Below, in pieces: positions 9,540-17,225 of a stretch of DNA of 39,764 nt. The notes below the pieces were generated by a model. It was given only the letters and a program-made list of their open reading frames with translations. It was not told the origin of the DNA and did not search any database. Positions within the stretch are counted from its first letter, which is position 1, and each line of letters opens with the position of its first letter. The stretch is from Paracoccaceae bacterium (GTDB lineage Bacteria > Pseudomonadota > Alphaproteobacteria > Rhodobacterales > Rhodobacteraceae), in NCBI GenBank assembly GCA_022424725.1, contig JAKMGV010000002.1:1-39764 (forward strand), given 5' to 3'. Made by a program: the position numbers and the translations under genes.

Positions 9540-10844
9540 ATGATTAGAGCATTTGTAACCATTCTTGTGACGTTCATCGCCTCACTTGTGCAGGCGATGC
9601 CAGACATTAAAACACTTACGACACCCGCGGGGACGCCTGCCTGGCTCGTTGAAGATCACAATATCCCCTTTGTTGCCTTGGAATTACGTTTTATTGGCGG
9701 CACGGCAATTGAACCGATGGAAAAGCGTGGTGTGACCCAGTTTATGATGGGCCTTCTGGAAGAAGGGTCAGGGGATATGGACGCGCAGGCCTTTAGCATC
9801 GCAAAAGATAATCTGGCTGCCAGTTTTAGTTACGGGTCTTATGCAGATGTTTTGACGGTATCGGCGAAATTTCTGACCGAAAATCAGGATCAGGCGATCG
9901 AGTTGTTGCGTCAATCTTTGGTTGACCCACGCTTTGACGCGGATGCCATTGAACGCGTGCGCGCGCAAATTGAATCGGGCATCAAATCGCAGGCCAAAGA
10001 CCCCTCTGACATTGCAAGCGCGGCGTTCAACGCAGAGGCCTATCCAAACCATCCATATGGCAGTGATGATTTAGGGACCTTGGAAACAATTGCATCAGTG
10101 ACGGCCGCGGATATTCGTCAGGCCCATGCCACGGGTCTGACCCGGAACCGTGTTTTGGTGGCGGCTGTTGGGAATATCACAGCAGTCGAACTGGGTGTAT
10201 TGGTTGATCGTTTGTTACAGGATTTACCAGTCGCAGGCGACATTGAAATGCCTACATATGTTGCCGATGCATTGAGTGCTGGGGTGAAGGTCATTGATTT
10301 TCCAACACCACAATCCACGATTTTGTTTGGACATGCGGGTATTCCACGCAAAGATGATGATTTTTTTGCAGCCTACCTTTTAAACCACATTCTAGGGGGC
10401 AGTGGATTTGAAAGCCGTCTGATGAGCGAGGTGCGTGAAAAACGTGGATTAACCTATGGGATCGGTAGCTTTCTTGCATCGCGACGGTATGGCGATCTAT
10501 TGCTGGGTCAGGTCGCAACCGCGAATAACACTGTTGTGGATACGATTGATGTGATCACCGAAGAATGGCGTAAAATCGCAGATCAGGGGGTAACGCAGGC
10601 AGAATTGGATGCTGCGAAAAAATACCTTACGGGTTCCTATCCCTTGCGATTTGATGGAAATGGGCCGATTGCAAATATCCTTGCTGGTATGCAGTTTCAG
10701 GGGCTATCGCCAGATTACATTCAAACGCGCAATGATCGTGTGAATGCAATAACGAGGGAAGATATTCAGCGTGTGGCACGACGCCTTTTTCAACCTGAAA
10801 AATTGCGATTTATCGTTGTCGGGCAACCAGAAGGTTTGGAGTGA
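9540..10844 (+). CDS. M16 family protein without zinc motif (partner subunit), secreted
   Basis: About 434 residues. Two ATGs six bases apart are possible; I prefer 9540 because AGGGG is then at usable spacing, whereas the ATG at 9534 has almost none. MIRAFVTILVTFIASLVQA is a signal peptide. Where the catalytic family has HxxEH, this protein has RGVTQFMMGLLEEG, so zinc binding and hydrolysis are not expected. The C-terminal half keeps the REKRGLTYGIGS block near residue 300, whose Arg/Tyr pair positions substrate in M16B heterodimers. It follows the catalytic gene within 9 nt, consistent with joint expression and assembly. Confidence 0.92.
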   Translation: MIRAFVTILVTFIASLVQAMPDIKTLTTPAGTPAWLVEDHNIPFVALELRFIGGTAIEPMEKRGVTQFMMGLLEEGSGDMDAQAFSIAKDNLAASFSYGSYADVLTVSAKFLTENQDQAIELLRQSLVDPRFDADAIERVRAQIESGIKSQAKDPSDIASAAFNAEAYPNHPYGSDDLGTLETIASVTAADIRQAHATGLTRNRVLVAAVGNITAVELGVLVDRLLQDLPVAGDIEMPTYVADALSAGVKVIDFPTPQSTILFGHAGIPRKDDDFFAAYLLNHILGGSGFESRLMSEVREKRGLTYGIGSFLASRRYGDLLLGQVATANNTVVDTIDVITEEWRKIADQGVTQAELDAAKKYLTGSYPLRFDGNGPIANILAGMQFQGLSPDYIQTRNDRVNAITREDIQRVARRLFQPEKLRFIVVGQPEGLE

Positions 10845-10895
10845 TCTTCAAAAAACTTGAATGAGTGCTTTCGTTATTCAATGGTTTTTTGAAGA
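10845..10895 (+). terminator. Hairpin after the M16 operon, probable terminator
   Basis: Starting on the base after the M16 stop, TCTTCAAAAAAC (10845-10856) is perfectly complementary to GTTTTTTGAAGA (10884-10895). An inner stem TTGAAT (10857-10862) pairs with ATTCAA (10876-10881). The result is an A-tract, hairpin, U-tract layout. The inner stem is AT-rich, so its strength as a terminator is uncertain. Confidence 0.5.
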
Positions 10896-10942
10896 TAGTA
10901 TTTTGTGTAAAACAGCGGAAAATTCGTGTTCGAGGTATTCGC

Positions 10943-11758
10943 GTGACCAATAAATATTACTCTCCCCAAGGTGGCCTGCCGCCCCAAACACAGATTATGA
11001 CAGATCGCGCAATCTTCACCGATGCCTATGCGGTCGTACCTAAAGGCACCTACAGCGATATTGTGACCAGCTTTCTGCCGTTTTGGACGGGCATGCGGAT
11101 GTGGGTCATTGCGAGACCTATGTCGGGATTTGCGGAAACATTTAGTCATTACATTGTTGAGCTGACCTCTGGCGGCGGCAGCGATCGACCAGAAGATGAT
11201 GAAGAGGCGCAGGCAGTCCTGTTCGTAACAGCAGGTAGTTTGCGCATTACTTACGAAGGCAAGGAGCAGGTACTGGATACAGGTGGATATGCCTATTTGC
11301 CTGCGGGCAGCAGCTGGAGCGTGCACAATCCGACAAATGAAACAACAACATTTCATTGGATCAGAAAAGCGTATCAGGCCGTAGATGGTTTGGACCATCC
11401 CGAGGCGTTTTTCACAAATGAATTAGCCTTGGATCCAATTCCGATGCCTGACACAAACGGCGCATGGGCGACCACGCGGTTTGTTGATCCGTCAGATTTG
11501 CGTCATGATTTTCATGTGAATATCGTGACTTTCCAGCCTGGTGGATTGATCCCATTTGCCGAAACGCATGTAATGGAGCACGGGCTCTATGTGTTGGAGG
11601 GCAAGGCCGTTTATCGGTTGAACCAAGATTGGGTCGAAGTTGAGGCTGGGGATTACATGTGGCTACGCGCGTTTTGCCCACAGGCCTGTTATGCGGGTGG
11701 ACCGGGTCCATTCAAGTATCTTTTGTACAAAGATGTGAACCGTCACATGCCACTCTGA
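10943..11758 (+). CDS. allE: (S)-ureidoglycine aminohydrolase (bicupin)
   Basis: Releases ammonia from (S)-ureidoglycine in allantoin breakdown, giving (S)-ureidoglycolate. I placed the start at GTG 10943 (M-TNKYYSPQGGLPPQ, 271 residues), with CGAGG seven bases upstream; a longer in-frame extension to 10865 would enter the preceding hairpin. The protein has two cupin domains. In the C-terminal one, Glu207, His209, His213 and Gln247 have exactly the spacing of the Mn-binding residues described for plant UGHY, within ETHVMEH and FCPQACY. The N-terminal cupin lacks these ligands, as expected. No other purine or allantoin gene is nearby, so it stands alone here. Confidence 0.9.
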   Translation: MTNKYYSPQGGLPPQTQIMTDRAIFTDAYAVVPKGTYSDIVTSFLPFWTGMRMWVIARPMSGFAETFSHYIVELTSGGGSDRPEDDEEAQAVLFVTAGSLRITYEGKEQVLDTGGYAYLPAGSSWSVHNPTNETTTFHWIRKAYQAVDGLDHPEAFFTNELALDPIPMPDTNGAWATTRFVDPSDLRHDFHVNIVTFQPGGLIPFAETHVMEHGLYVLEGKAVYRLNQDWVEVEAGDYMWLRAFCPQACYAGGPGPFKYLLYKDVNRHMPL

Positions 11759-11881
11759 TCGTACACACCAGCAGAAGGGATATCGCGTATTCGTCGAATG
11801 TGAAAACTTAAATTTTACAAATTCTCGTTTTGCCTCATGTTTCATGATAGACGATGGATATTATGTAAAAAGGACAGGTTG

Positions 11882-12310
11882 ATGAAAAAGCTAGCAATAA
11901 TCACAGTTGCCATTGCGATGTCTGGTGCAACCATTCACGCGCATTCCGTCGAAAATCCATCCGTGCAAAAACGTATGGATGTGATGAAAGAAATCAAAGG
12001 TGCCATGGGTGTTCTGGGTGGCATGGCCAAGGGTGCCATCGCCTTTGATGCCACTGCGGCAGGTGCTGCGCAAAACACCTTGGTTGAACAATCCGGGATG
12101 GTGGCCGCCACGTTTGAGGCAAACGAAACAGATCCAAAGTCAGAAGCCTTGCCGGCAATTTGGGAAAATTGGGATACCTTTGTGGAAATGGCGGAAGACC
12201 TTACCTTTGCGGCCGAAGGCTTGGATGCATCATCCCTTGATGGTGTGCGCAGTGGATTGGGCAACATTGGTGCATCCTGTGGCGCGTGTCACAAAAAATT
12301 CCGGATGTAA
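11882..12310 (+). CDS. Cytochrome c' family protein (class II cytochrome c)
   Basis: A 142-residue periplasmic c-type cytochrome. It has a signal peptide (MKKLAIITVAIAMSGATIHA) and a single haem site CGACH at 133-137 placed 5 residues from the C-terminus, the defining layout of class II cytochromes c. The region between is helical, fitting the four-helix bundle. RMDVMKEIK (31-39) corresponds to the first helix. AGGACAGG precedes the ATG at 11882. Members bind NO or CO or act in electron transfer. The next gene downstream is glutathione-dependent formaldehyde dehydrogenase, an enzyme also known as S-nitrosoglutathione reductase, so NO handling is a possible shared theme, though this is inference. 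Confidence 0.93.
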   Translation: MKKLAIITVAIAMSGATIHAHSVENPSVQKRMDVMKEIKGAMGVLGGMAKGAIAFDATAAGAAQNTLVEQSGMVAATFEANETDPKSEALPAIWENWDTFVEMAEDLTFAAEGLDASSLDGVRSGLGNIGASCGACHKKFRM

Positions 12311-12415
12311 AATTCAATCAAGGTATAGAGAAAAGCATCATCAAATGCCGCATTTAAGCTTGCTTTGCGCATCCGCTTAACGCACCCTGCGTAAAAATTT
12401 GACAGGAGAGTTAGG

Positions 12416-13528
12416 ATGCGCACACGTGCTGCGGTTGCCCTAGAAGCGGGCAAACCTCTAGAAATCATGGACGTCAATTTGGATGGCCCTAAAGAGGGTG
12501 AAGTTCTGGTGGAAATTAAGGCCACTGGAATTTGCCACACTGATGAATTTACATTATCTGGTGCCGATCCAGAGGGGCTGTTCCCCGCGATTTTAGGACA
12601 TGAAGGCGCAGGGGTTGTTGTCGAAGTCGGCCCAGGGGTCAAGGATTTGAAAGTCGGCGATCATGTAATCCCGCTTTACACAGCAGAATGTCGCGAATGC
12701 GAATATTGTTTGCATCCGAAAACGAACCTTTGCCAATCCATTCGTGAAACACAAGGCCGTGGCGTGATGCCCGATGGCACAAGCCGCTTTAGCATGTTGG
12801 ATGGAACGCCCATTTTACACTACATGGGGTGTTCCACGTTTTCCAATCACACTGTTTTGCCTGAAATTGCGCTTGCGAAAATCAATCCTGACGCACCCTT
12901 TGATAAGGTGTGCTATATCGGATGTGGTGTCACCACGGGTATTGGTGCTGTGATCAACACAGCCAAGGTTGAAATTGGCAGCCGTGCGATTGTTTTTGGC
13001 CTTGGCGGTATTGGTCTGAACGTCATTCAAGGTTTGCGCCTTGCAGGTGCGGATCAAATTGTGGGTGTTGATCTTAACAACGACAAACGCGCCATGGCCG
13101 AACGCTTCGGTATGACCGATTTTGTGAACCCAAGCGAGGTGGGAAGTGATCTTGTGCCTTATCTTGTGAACCTAACCAAGGGCGGTGCGGATTACACATT
13201 TGACGCAACAGGCAATGTTCAAGTCATGCGTGCGGCATTGGAATCTGCGCACAAAGGATGGGGGGAAAGTATCATTATTGGTGTGGCCCCAGCTGGTGCG
13301 GAAATTTCAACCCGTCCGTTCCAATTGGTTACAGGTCGTGTGTGGCGTGGAACGGCATTTGGTGGGGCGCGTGGGCGCACAGATGTTCCCAAAATCGTTG
13401 ATTGGTACATGGAAGGTAAGATCGAAATCGATCCGATGATTACTCACACCCTGAGCCTTGATGACATCAACAAAGGGTTTGATTTGATGCACGCGGGCGA
13501 AAGTATCCGCAGCGTCGTGGTATACTAA
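12416..13528 (+). CDS. S-(hydroxymethyl)glutathione dehydrogenase / class III alcohol dehydrogenase
   Basis: Oxidises S-hydroxymethylglutathione (formaldehyde plus glutathione) to S-formylglutathione with NAD+, and in many organisms reduces S-nitrosoglutathione. The 370-residue length is standard. Catalytic zinc ligands appear as Cys40 in GICHTD and His62 in GHEGAG, with a later Cys in YIGCGVTTG. The structural zinc cysteines are Cys92, Cys95, Cys98 and Cys106. The NAD-binding glycine motif is [16 protein letters not shown] precedes the ATG. The next step, S-formylglutathione hydrolase, is encoded at 16363. The gene ends at a strong terminator and faces the TetR gene. In other species it is named adhC, adhI, flhA or frmA. 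Confidence 0.95.
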   Translation: MRTRAAVALEAGKPLEIMDVNLDGPKEGEVLVEIKATGICHTDEFTLSGADPEGLFPAILGHEGAGVVVEVGPGVKDLKVGDHVIPLYTAECRECEYCLHPKTNLCQSIRETQGRGVMPDGTSRFSMLDGTPILHYMGCSTFSNHTVLPEIALAKINPDAPFDKVCYIGCGVTTGIGAVINTAKVEIGSRAIVFGLGGIGLNVIQGLRLAGADQIVGVDLNNDKRAMAERFGMTDFVNPSEVGSDLVPYLVNLTKGGADYTFDATGNVQVMRAALESAHKGWGESIIIGVAPAGAEISTRPFQLVTGRVWRGTAFGGARGRTDVPKIVDWYMEGKIEIDPMITHTLSLDDINKGFDLMHAGESIRSVVVY

Positions 13529-13537
13529 AATCAAAAC

Positions 13538-13570
13538 AGCGCGCCTAAATACTGGAGCGCTTATTTTTTG
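13538..13570 (+). terminator. Rho-independent terminator of the formaldehyde dehydrogenase gene
   Basis: AGCGC-G-CC (13538-13545) pairs with GG-A-GCGCT (13554-13561) around an 8 nt loop, with one internal mismatch, and is followed by TTATTTTTT. It sits just after the dehydrogenase stop and overlaps the 3' end of the opposing TetR gene. Confidence 0.7.
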
Positions 13571-14184
13571 GGGGCATAAGCCTGACAAAAGGTTTCAACA
13601 GCCGCTGATACAACTCGCTGTTTTTCATCGTCGTTAAATTCACTGCGAATTCCAAAAACCGCCTGTGGCCAAAGCGTCGCTTTGCACAATTCGGCGAATT
13701 GATCCGCGGCAAGCTCAAAATCATGGATTTCAACTTCACCTGCCTCTGCGGCTTTGCGCAGATATTCTGCGATATGTTGGCGACCCATCATGGGGCCATT
13801 TTCATAAAATTGGCGTCCCAATTCAGGGATGCGGTCGGCCTCGGCCACGCAAATCCGAAACATCCGCTGTGAAAACTCAGATAGGAAAAAGTTGACCATA
13901 TATCCCGCAGCTTTGTTCAAAACTTGACGGATATCTTTGCTTTGATCGATTTCTTCCATCGCGTGCTCGGCCATGTGTTCACACTCGGCTTTGACGACTT
14001 CGATGAATAAACTCTGTTTATCGGGAAAATAACTATAGACCGTCGCCTTTGACACCTTTGCGGTGCGGGCAACTTCATCCATATTCGCGTCGCCGTAGCC
14101 GCAGGCCATGAATACGCTGCGCGCACCCATTAGAACCTGATCGTATTTGCGACCTTTGCGAATTGTGACGGTTTGTATTGTCAT
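13561..14184 (-). CDS. TetR/AcrR family transcriptional regulator
   Basis: A 207-residue one-component repressor-type protein. The N-terminal helix-turn-helix spans about residues 15-60, with MDEVARTAKVSKATVYSYFPDKQSLF as core (in two parts: VARTAKVSKATVY and the YFPDK end). The C-terminal ligand-binding half resembles the AefR-like TetR subgroup (QRMFRICVAEADRIPELGRQFYENG). It is divergent from mbfA, with 110 nt between starts, and convergent with the formaldehyde dehydrogenase gene. Its ligand and targets are unknown; autoregulation or control of the neighbouring mbfA/AEC genes is possible. No clear palindrome other than the Irr box was seen in the shared promoter region. Confidence 0.9.
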   Translation of the reverse strand: MTIQTVTIRKGRKYDQVLMGARSVFMACGYGDANMDEVARTAKVSKATVYSYFPDKQSLFIEVVKAECEHMAEHAMEEIDQSKDIRQVLNKAAGYMVNFFLSEFSQRMFRICVAEADRIPELGRQFYENGPMMGRQHIAEYLRKAAEAGEVEIHDFELAADQFAELCKATLWPQAVFGIRSEFNDDEKQRVVSAAVETFCQAYAPKK

Positions 14185-14264
14185 TATTTTCCTCTGTGCC
14201 TGAACTTAAGAGCTTTTGGGCGAAGTCTCAAGAGATGGGTTGCTTCCCGTCATAAATCACCTAA

Positions 14265-14281
14265 ATTAGAATTATTCTAAA
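14265..14281 (+). promoter_or_regulatory. Irr box (iron control element) upstream of mbfA
   Basis: The sequence ATTAGAATTATTCTAAA contains TTAGAAT and ATTCTAA as perfect inverted arms around one base. It matches the known Irr iron control element TTTAGAA-NNN-TTCTAAA at 13 of 14 fixed positions. It lies 13 nt before the mbfA start codon, right in front of the ribosome binding site, where a bound protein would block transcription. In rhizobia, Irr represses mbfA under low iron, and the position here fits repression. Confidence 0.8.
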
Positions 14282-14294
14282 AAGGTAAGATACG

Positions 14295-15257
14295 ATGATT
14301 ACCCAACGGCGCAGATTTAAGGACCTCGATGAGCAACACATCCTTGCCCTTGCCATTTCAAGCGAGGAAGACGATGCACGCATTTATCGTGGTTTTGCGG
14401 CGCGGCTTCGGAATGATTTTCCCAAAACTGCCGCATTATTTGACGATATGGCCAAGGAAGAGGATAGCCATCGCGCAGCACTGATTGCCCTGCACCAAGA
14501 ACGCTTTGGCCAAATAATCCCTATAATCCGCCGCGAACATGTGGCAGGGTTCTACAGCCGTCGACCAACGTGGTTGTCGGATACCCTGAGCCTTGATCAA
14601 ATGCGATCTGAAGCTGCGGATATGGAAAAGCGTGCGGAACGCTTTTACCTGACCGCCGCCGCACAAACAAAGGACGCGCATACACGTAAACTTCTAGGTG
14701 ATCTCGCAGCGGCCGAAGCGGAGCATCATCGACACGCAACAGATTTAGAAGAACAGGTACGCCAAGAGGGTGAAGAAGAGGAAGAAACCGCAAACCGTCA
14801 ATTCATCCTGACTTGGGTGCAACCTGGGTTGGCTGGGCTCATGGATGGGTCGGTTTCGACCCTTGCGCCAATTTTTGCAACGGCCTTTGCAACCCAAGAT
14901 ACATGGACCACATTCCTTGTCGGACTTGCGGCCTCGGTTGGGGCGGGGATTTCGATGGGCTTTACCGAAGCGGCCAGTGATGATGGCGTCATTTCTGGGC
15001 GTGGCTCGCCAATCAAACGGGGTATCGCGGCGGGCATCATGACGACATTGGGCGGGTTGGGCCATGCGCTTCCCTATTTAATCCCGGACTTTACGCTGGC
15101 AACCAGCATCGCGATTTTCGTCGTGTTCGTAGAACTTTGGGCGATTGTTTGGATACAGAACCGATACATGCAAACCCCATTTTTGCGCGCGACGTTTCAG
15201 GTGGTTTTGGGCGGTGCCTTGGTCTTTGCGGCAGGCGCGTTGATCGGCAGCGGCTGA
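14295..15257 (+). CDS. mbfA: MbfA: membrane-bound ferritin/rubrerythrin-like iron exporter
   Basis: A 320-residue two-domain protein. Residues about 10-155 form a ferritin-like diiron domain with repeated acidic/His motifs: SEEDDARIY (23-31), AKEEDSH (53-59), and AEAEHHRH (140-147). A very acidic linker (about 158-166) leads into a VIT1/CCC1-type membrane domain (about 170-318) with QPGLAGLMDGSVSTLAP and MGFTEAASD. This is the architecture of MbfA, which exports iron and protects against iron and peroxide stress in Bradyrhizobium and Agrobacterium. AAAAAGGTAAGA precedes the ATG. A near-perfect Irr box sits directly upstream, strongly supporting iron control. An AEC transporter gene follows after 40 nt. 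Confidence 0.93.
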   Translation: MITQRRRFKDLDEQHILALAISSEEDDARIYRGFAARLRNDFPKTAALFDDMAKEEDSHRAALIALHQERFGQIIPIIRREHVAGFYSRRPTWLSDTLSLDQMRSEAADMEKRAERFYLTAAAQTKDAHTRKLLGDLAAAEAEHHRHATDLEEQVRQEGEEEEETANRQFILTWVQPGLAGLMDGSVSTLAPIFATAFATQDTWTTFLVGLAASVGAGISMGFTEAASDDGVISGRGSPIKRGIAAGIMTTLGGLGHALPYLIPDFTLATSIAIFVVFVELWAIVWIQNRYMQTPFLRATFQVVLGGALVFAAGALIGSG

Positions 15258-15297
15258 TTTCGATTGACCCGCACGGGCCAAGTGCTAAGGCTGGGTT

Positions 15298-16233
15298 ATG
15301 TATGAAATTTTTCTAAAAACCCTTCCCTTCTTCGCGTTGATCGGCATTGGTTATATATCTGGTGTCACACGTTTTTTCAACGAAGAGGCGACCGCATATT
15401 TAACGAAATTCGTGTTCTATTTCGCATTATCAGCAATGTTGTTTCGATTTTCGTCAAACTTATCGTTGGGCGATTTATTCGATTGGAATTTTGTCTTTGC
15501 CTACCTGCTGGGATCAGTTGTCGTGTATCTACTGGCAGGGGTCGTCGCGCTTTATCGGCGTGTCTTACTAACCGAGGCCGCGATTGAGGCACAGTGTTCC
15601 ATCATTGGCAATGTGGGATTTTTGGGTATTCCGATGCTGGCGCTTTTGATGGGCGAGGCTGCGGTTGGTTATGTGATGATGGTTTTGGCCATTGATCTGC
15701 TGGTTTTTGGATCCATCGTCGTTATGGTTATCGTTGGAACCCGCGATGGACGGATGAGTTTGGGGATCATCCGCGTTTTGATCATGGGGTTGTTGAAAAA
15801 TCCTATGATCCTTTCGATTGTGGCTGGGCTTTTGTGGGCGGCGTTTTCATTGCCAATCCTGCAACCCGTGAATGAATTCATGACCATCTTGGGGTTGGCT
15901 GCCACACCTGGGGCCTTGTTTGCGATTGGCGCATCGCTTGCGTCAAAATCTGCAGAACGGATTGAAGTCGCAGGATGGTTATCCATCTGTAAACTGATTT
16001 TGCATCCCGCGGCGATTGCATTTTGCGCGCTGTATCTGTTTGAGGTCGAACCCTATGCCGCCGCGGTCATGATTGCGGCCAGTGCGCTACCAGTGGCGGG
16101 GAATGTCTATATTCAGGCGCAACATTACGGTGTCGCGCCACAACGCGTATCTGCGTCAATTCTGGTGTCTACGGCGTTAAGCATCGTTACGGTGTCGGCT
16201 GTGATCGCTTGGGTCAGTGTACTTTACGCTTAA
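15298..16233 (+). CDS. AEC family transporter (auxin efflux carrier type)
   Basis: A 311-residue inner-membrane protein with about ten hydrophobic segments arranged as two halves. Characteristic family features are the first helix FFALIGIGYISG, the mid-protein GNVGFLGIPMLALL block, and the C-terminal ASALPVAGNVYIQAQHYG segment. Bacterial AEC members move small organic anions such as malate or malonate, but the substrate cannot be assigned. It starts 40 nt after mbfA on the same strand and could be co-transcribed with it. No signal sequence beyond the first helix is present. Confidence 0.88.
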   Translation: MYEIFLKTLPFFALIGIGYISGVTRFFNEEATAYLTKFVFYFALSAMLFRFSSNLSLGDLFDWNFVFAYLLGSVVVYLLAGVVALYRRVLLTEAAIEAQCSIIGNVGFLGIPMLALLMGEAAVGYVMMVLAIDLLVFGSIVVMVIVGTRDGRMSLGIIRVLIMGLLKNPMILSIVAGLLWAAFSLPILQPVNEFMTILGLAATPGALFAIGASLASKSAERIEVAGWLSICKLILHPAAIAFCALYLFEVEPYAAAVMIAASALPVAGNVYIQAQHYGVAPQRVSASILVSTALSIVTVSAVIAWVSVLYA

Positions 16234-16260
16234 ACTATAAAACAAAACCATGATTTGGCG

Positions 16261-16277
16261 TTACATCTATGATGTAA
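16261..16277. promoter_or_regulatory. 17-bp inverted repeat upstream of fghA, candidate operator
   Basis: TTACATC-TAT-GATGTAA has perfect 7-bp arms around a 3-bp centre and lies 86 nt before the fghA start, in the gap after the AEC gene. The dyad could bind a dimeric regulator. No T-tract follows it, which argues against a terminator. The regulator is unknown. Confidence 0.4.
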
Positions 16278-16362
16278 GCTGAGGCAAAGTTATGATTCTG
16301 GTAATCGCACTTGAGTATGGAGCGAGAACCATCCATGCAAAACAAAAAATAAGGGATTGGAA

Positions 16363-17202
16363 ATGGAAACTTTGTCCGAGAATAAATGTTTTGGTGGAAC
16401 ACAGGGCGTTTATTGTCATGCATCCAAAGCGTGTCAGTGCGACATGACTTTTGCGGTGTTCCTGCCAGAAGAGGCCGCCAGCGGCCCTGTTCCCGTTTTG
16501 TGGTATTTGTCTGGTTTAACCTGCACGCATGAAAACGCAATGGTCAAAGCGGGTGCGCAAGCTTGGGCGGCAGAGGCGGGGATTGCATTGATTTTTCCTG
16601 ATACATCTCCGCGCGGTGAAGGCGTGAGCGATGATGAGGCCTATGATCTGGGTCAGGGGGCCGGGTTCTATGTCAACGCGACCCAAGATCCATGGGCCCC
16701 CCATTTCCAAATGTGGGATTACATCAGCGCGGAATTGCCATCTGTGATCGCGGAAAATTTCAACATTGATATGTCGCGCCAATCCATCACAGGCCATTCT
16801 ATGGGGGGGCATGGCGCGTTGACGCTGGCCCTACGCAACCCTAGGCATTACGCTTCGGTCTCTGCATTTGCGCCAATTTGTAATCCCACACAGTCGGATT
16901 GGGGGCGAAAGCAGCTGGGCGCTTATCTGGGACAGGACGAAGCAGCATGGTTAAAACACGATGCGACCTGCCTGATGCGTGAAAAGGGCGCGACATGCCC
17001 CATCCTGATTGATACGGGGACATCTGATCAATTCTATGATCTGTTGGGGACAGCGGCTTTTGCTTCTGCGGTTGCAGAACAAAAAGCGGCGGCAAGTGTT
17101 CGTCTGCAGGATGGATATGATCACAGCTATTTCTTTGTTTCGACCTTCATGCCCGATCACATTGAATTTCACGCAAATGCGCTTTTGGGGAAAAGCGCGT
17201 AA
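16363..17202 (+). CDS. fghA: S-formylglutathione hydrolase
   Basis: Hydrolyses S-formylglutathione to formate and glutathione, the second step of glutathione-dependent formaldehyde oxidation. The protein is 279 residues from ATG 16363, with AAGGGA upstream; a TTG six bases earlier is less likely. It is an esterase-D-type alpha/beta hydrolase: YLSGLTCTHEN (48-58) near the oxyanion region, the nucleophile elbow GHSMGG with Ser146, Asp222 in TGTSDQF, and His254 in GYDHSYFF complete a Ser-Asp-His triad. It completes the pathway begun by the dehydrogenase at 12416 but is not adjacent to it. The broken sthA follows 23 nt downstream. Confidence 0.95.
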   Translation: METLSENKCFGGTQGVYCHASKACQCDMTFAVFLPEEAASGPVPVLWYLSGLTCTHENAMVKAGAQAWAAEAGIALIFPDTSPRGEGVSDDEAYDLGQGAGFYVNATQDPWAPHFQMWDYISAELPSVIAENFNIDMSRQSITGHSMGGHGALTLALRNPRHYASVSAFAPICNPTQSDWGRKQLGAYLGQDEAAWLKHDATCLMREKGATCPILIDTGTSDQFYDLLGTAAFASAVAEQKAAASVRLQDGYDHSYFFVSTFMPDHIEFHANALLGKSA

Positions 17203-17225
17203 ACGACCAAACGAATAGGACACCC

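Noticed and set aside
9534-10844. Second M16 protein as an active zinc protease
   Set aside because: The position of HxxEH reads FMMGLLEEG, lacking both histidines, so it was called as a non-catalytic partner.
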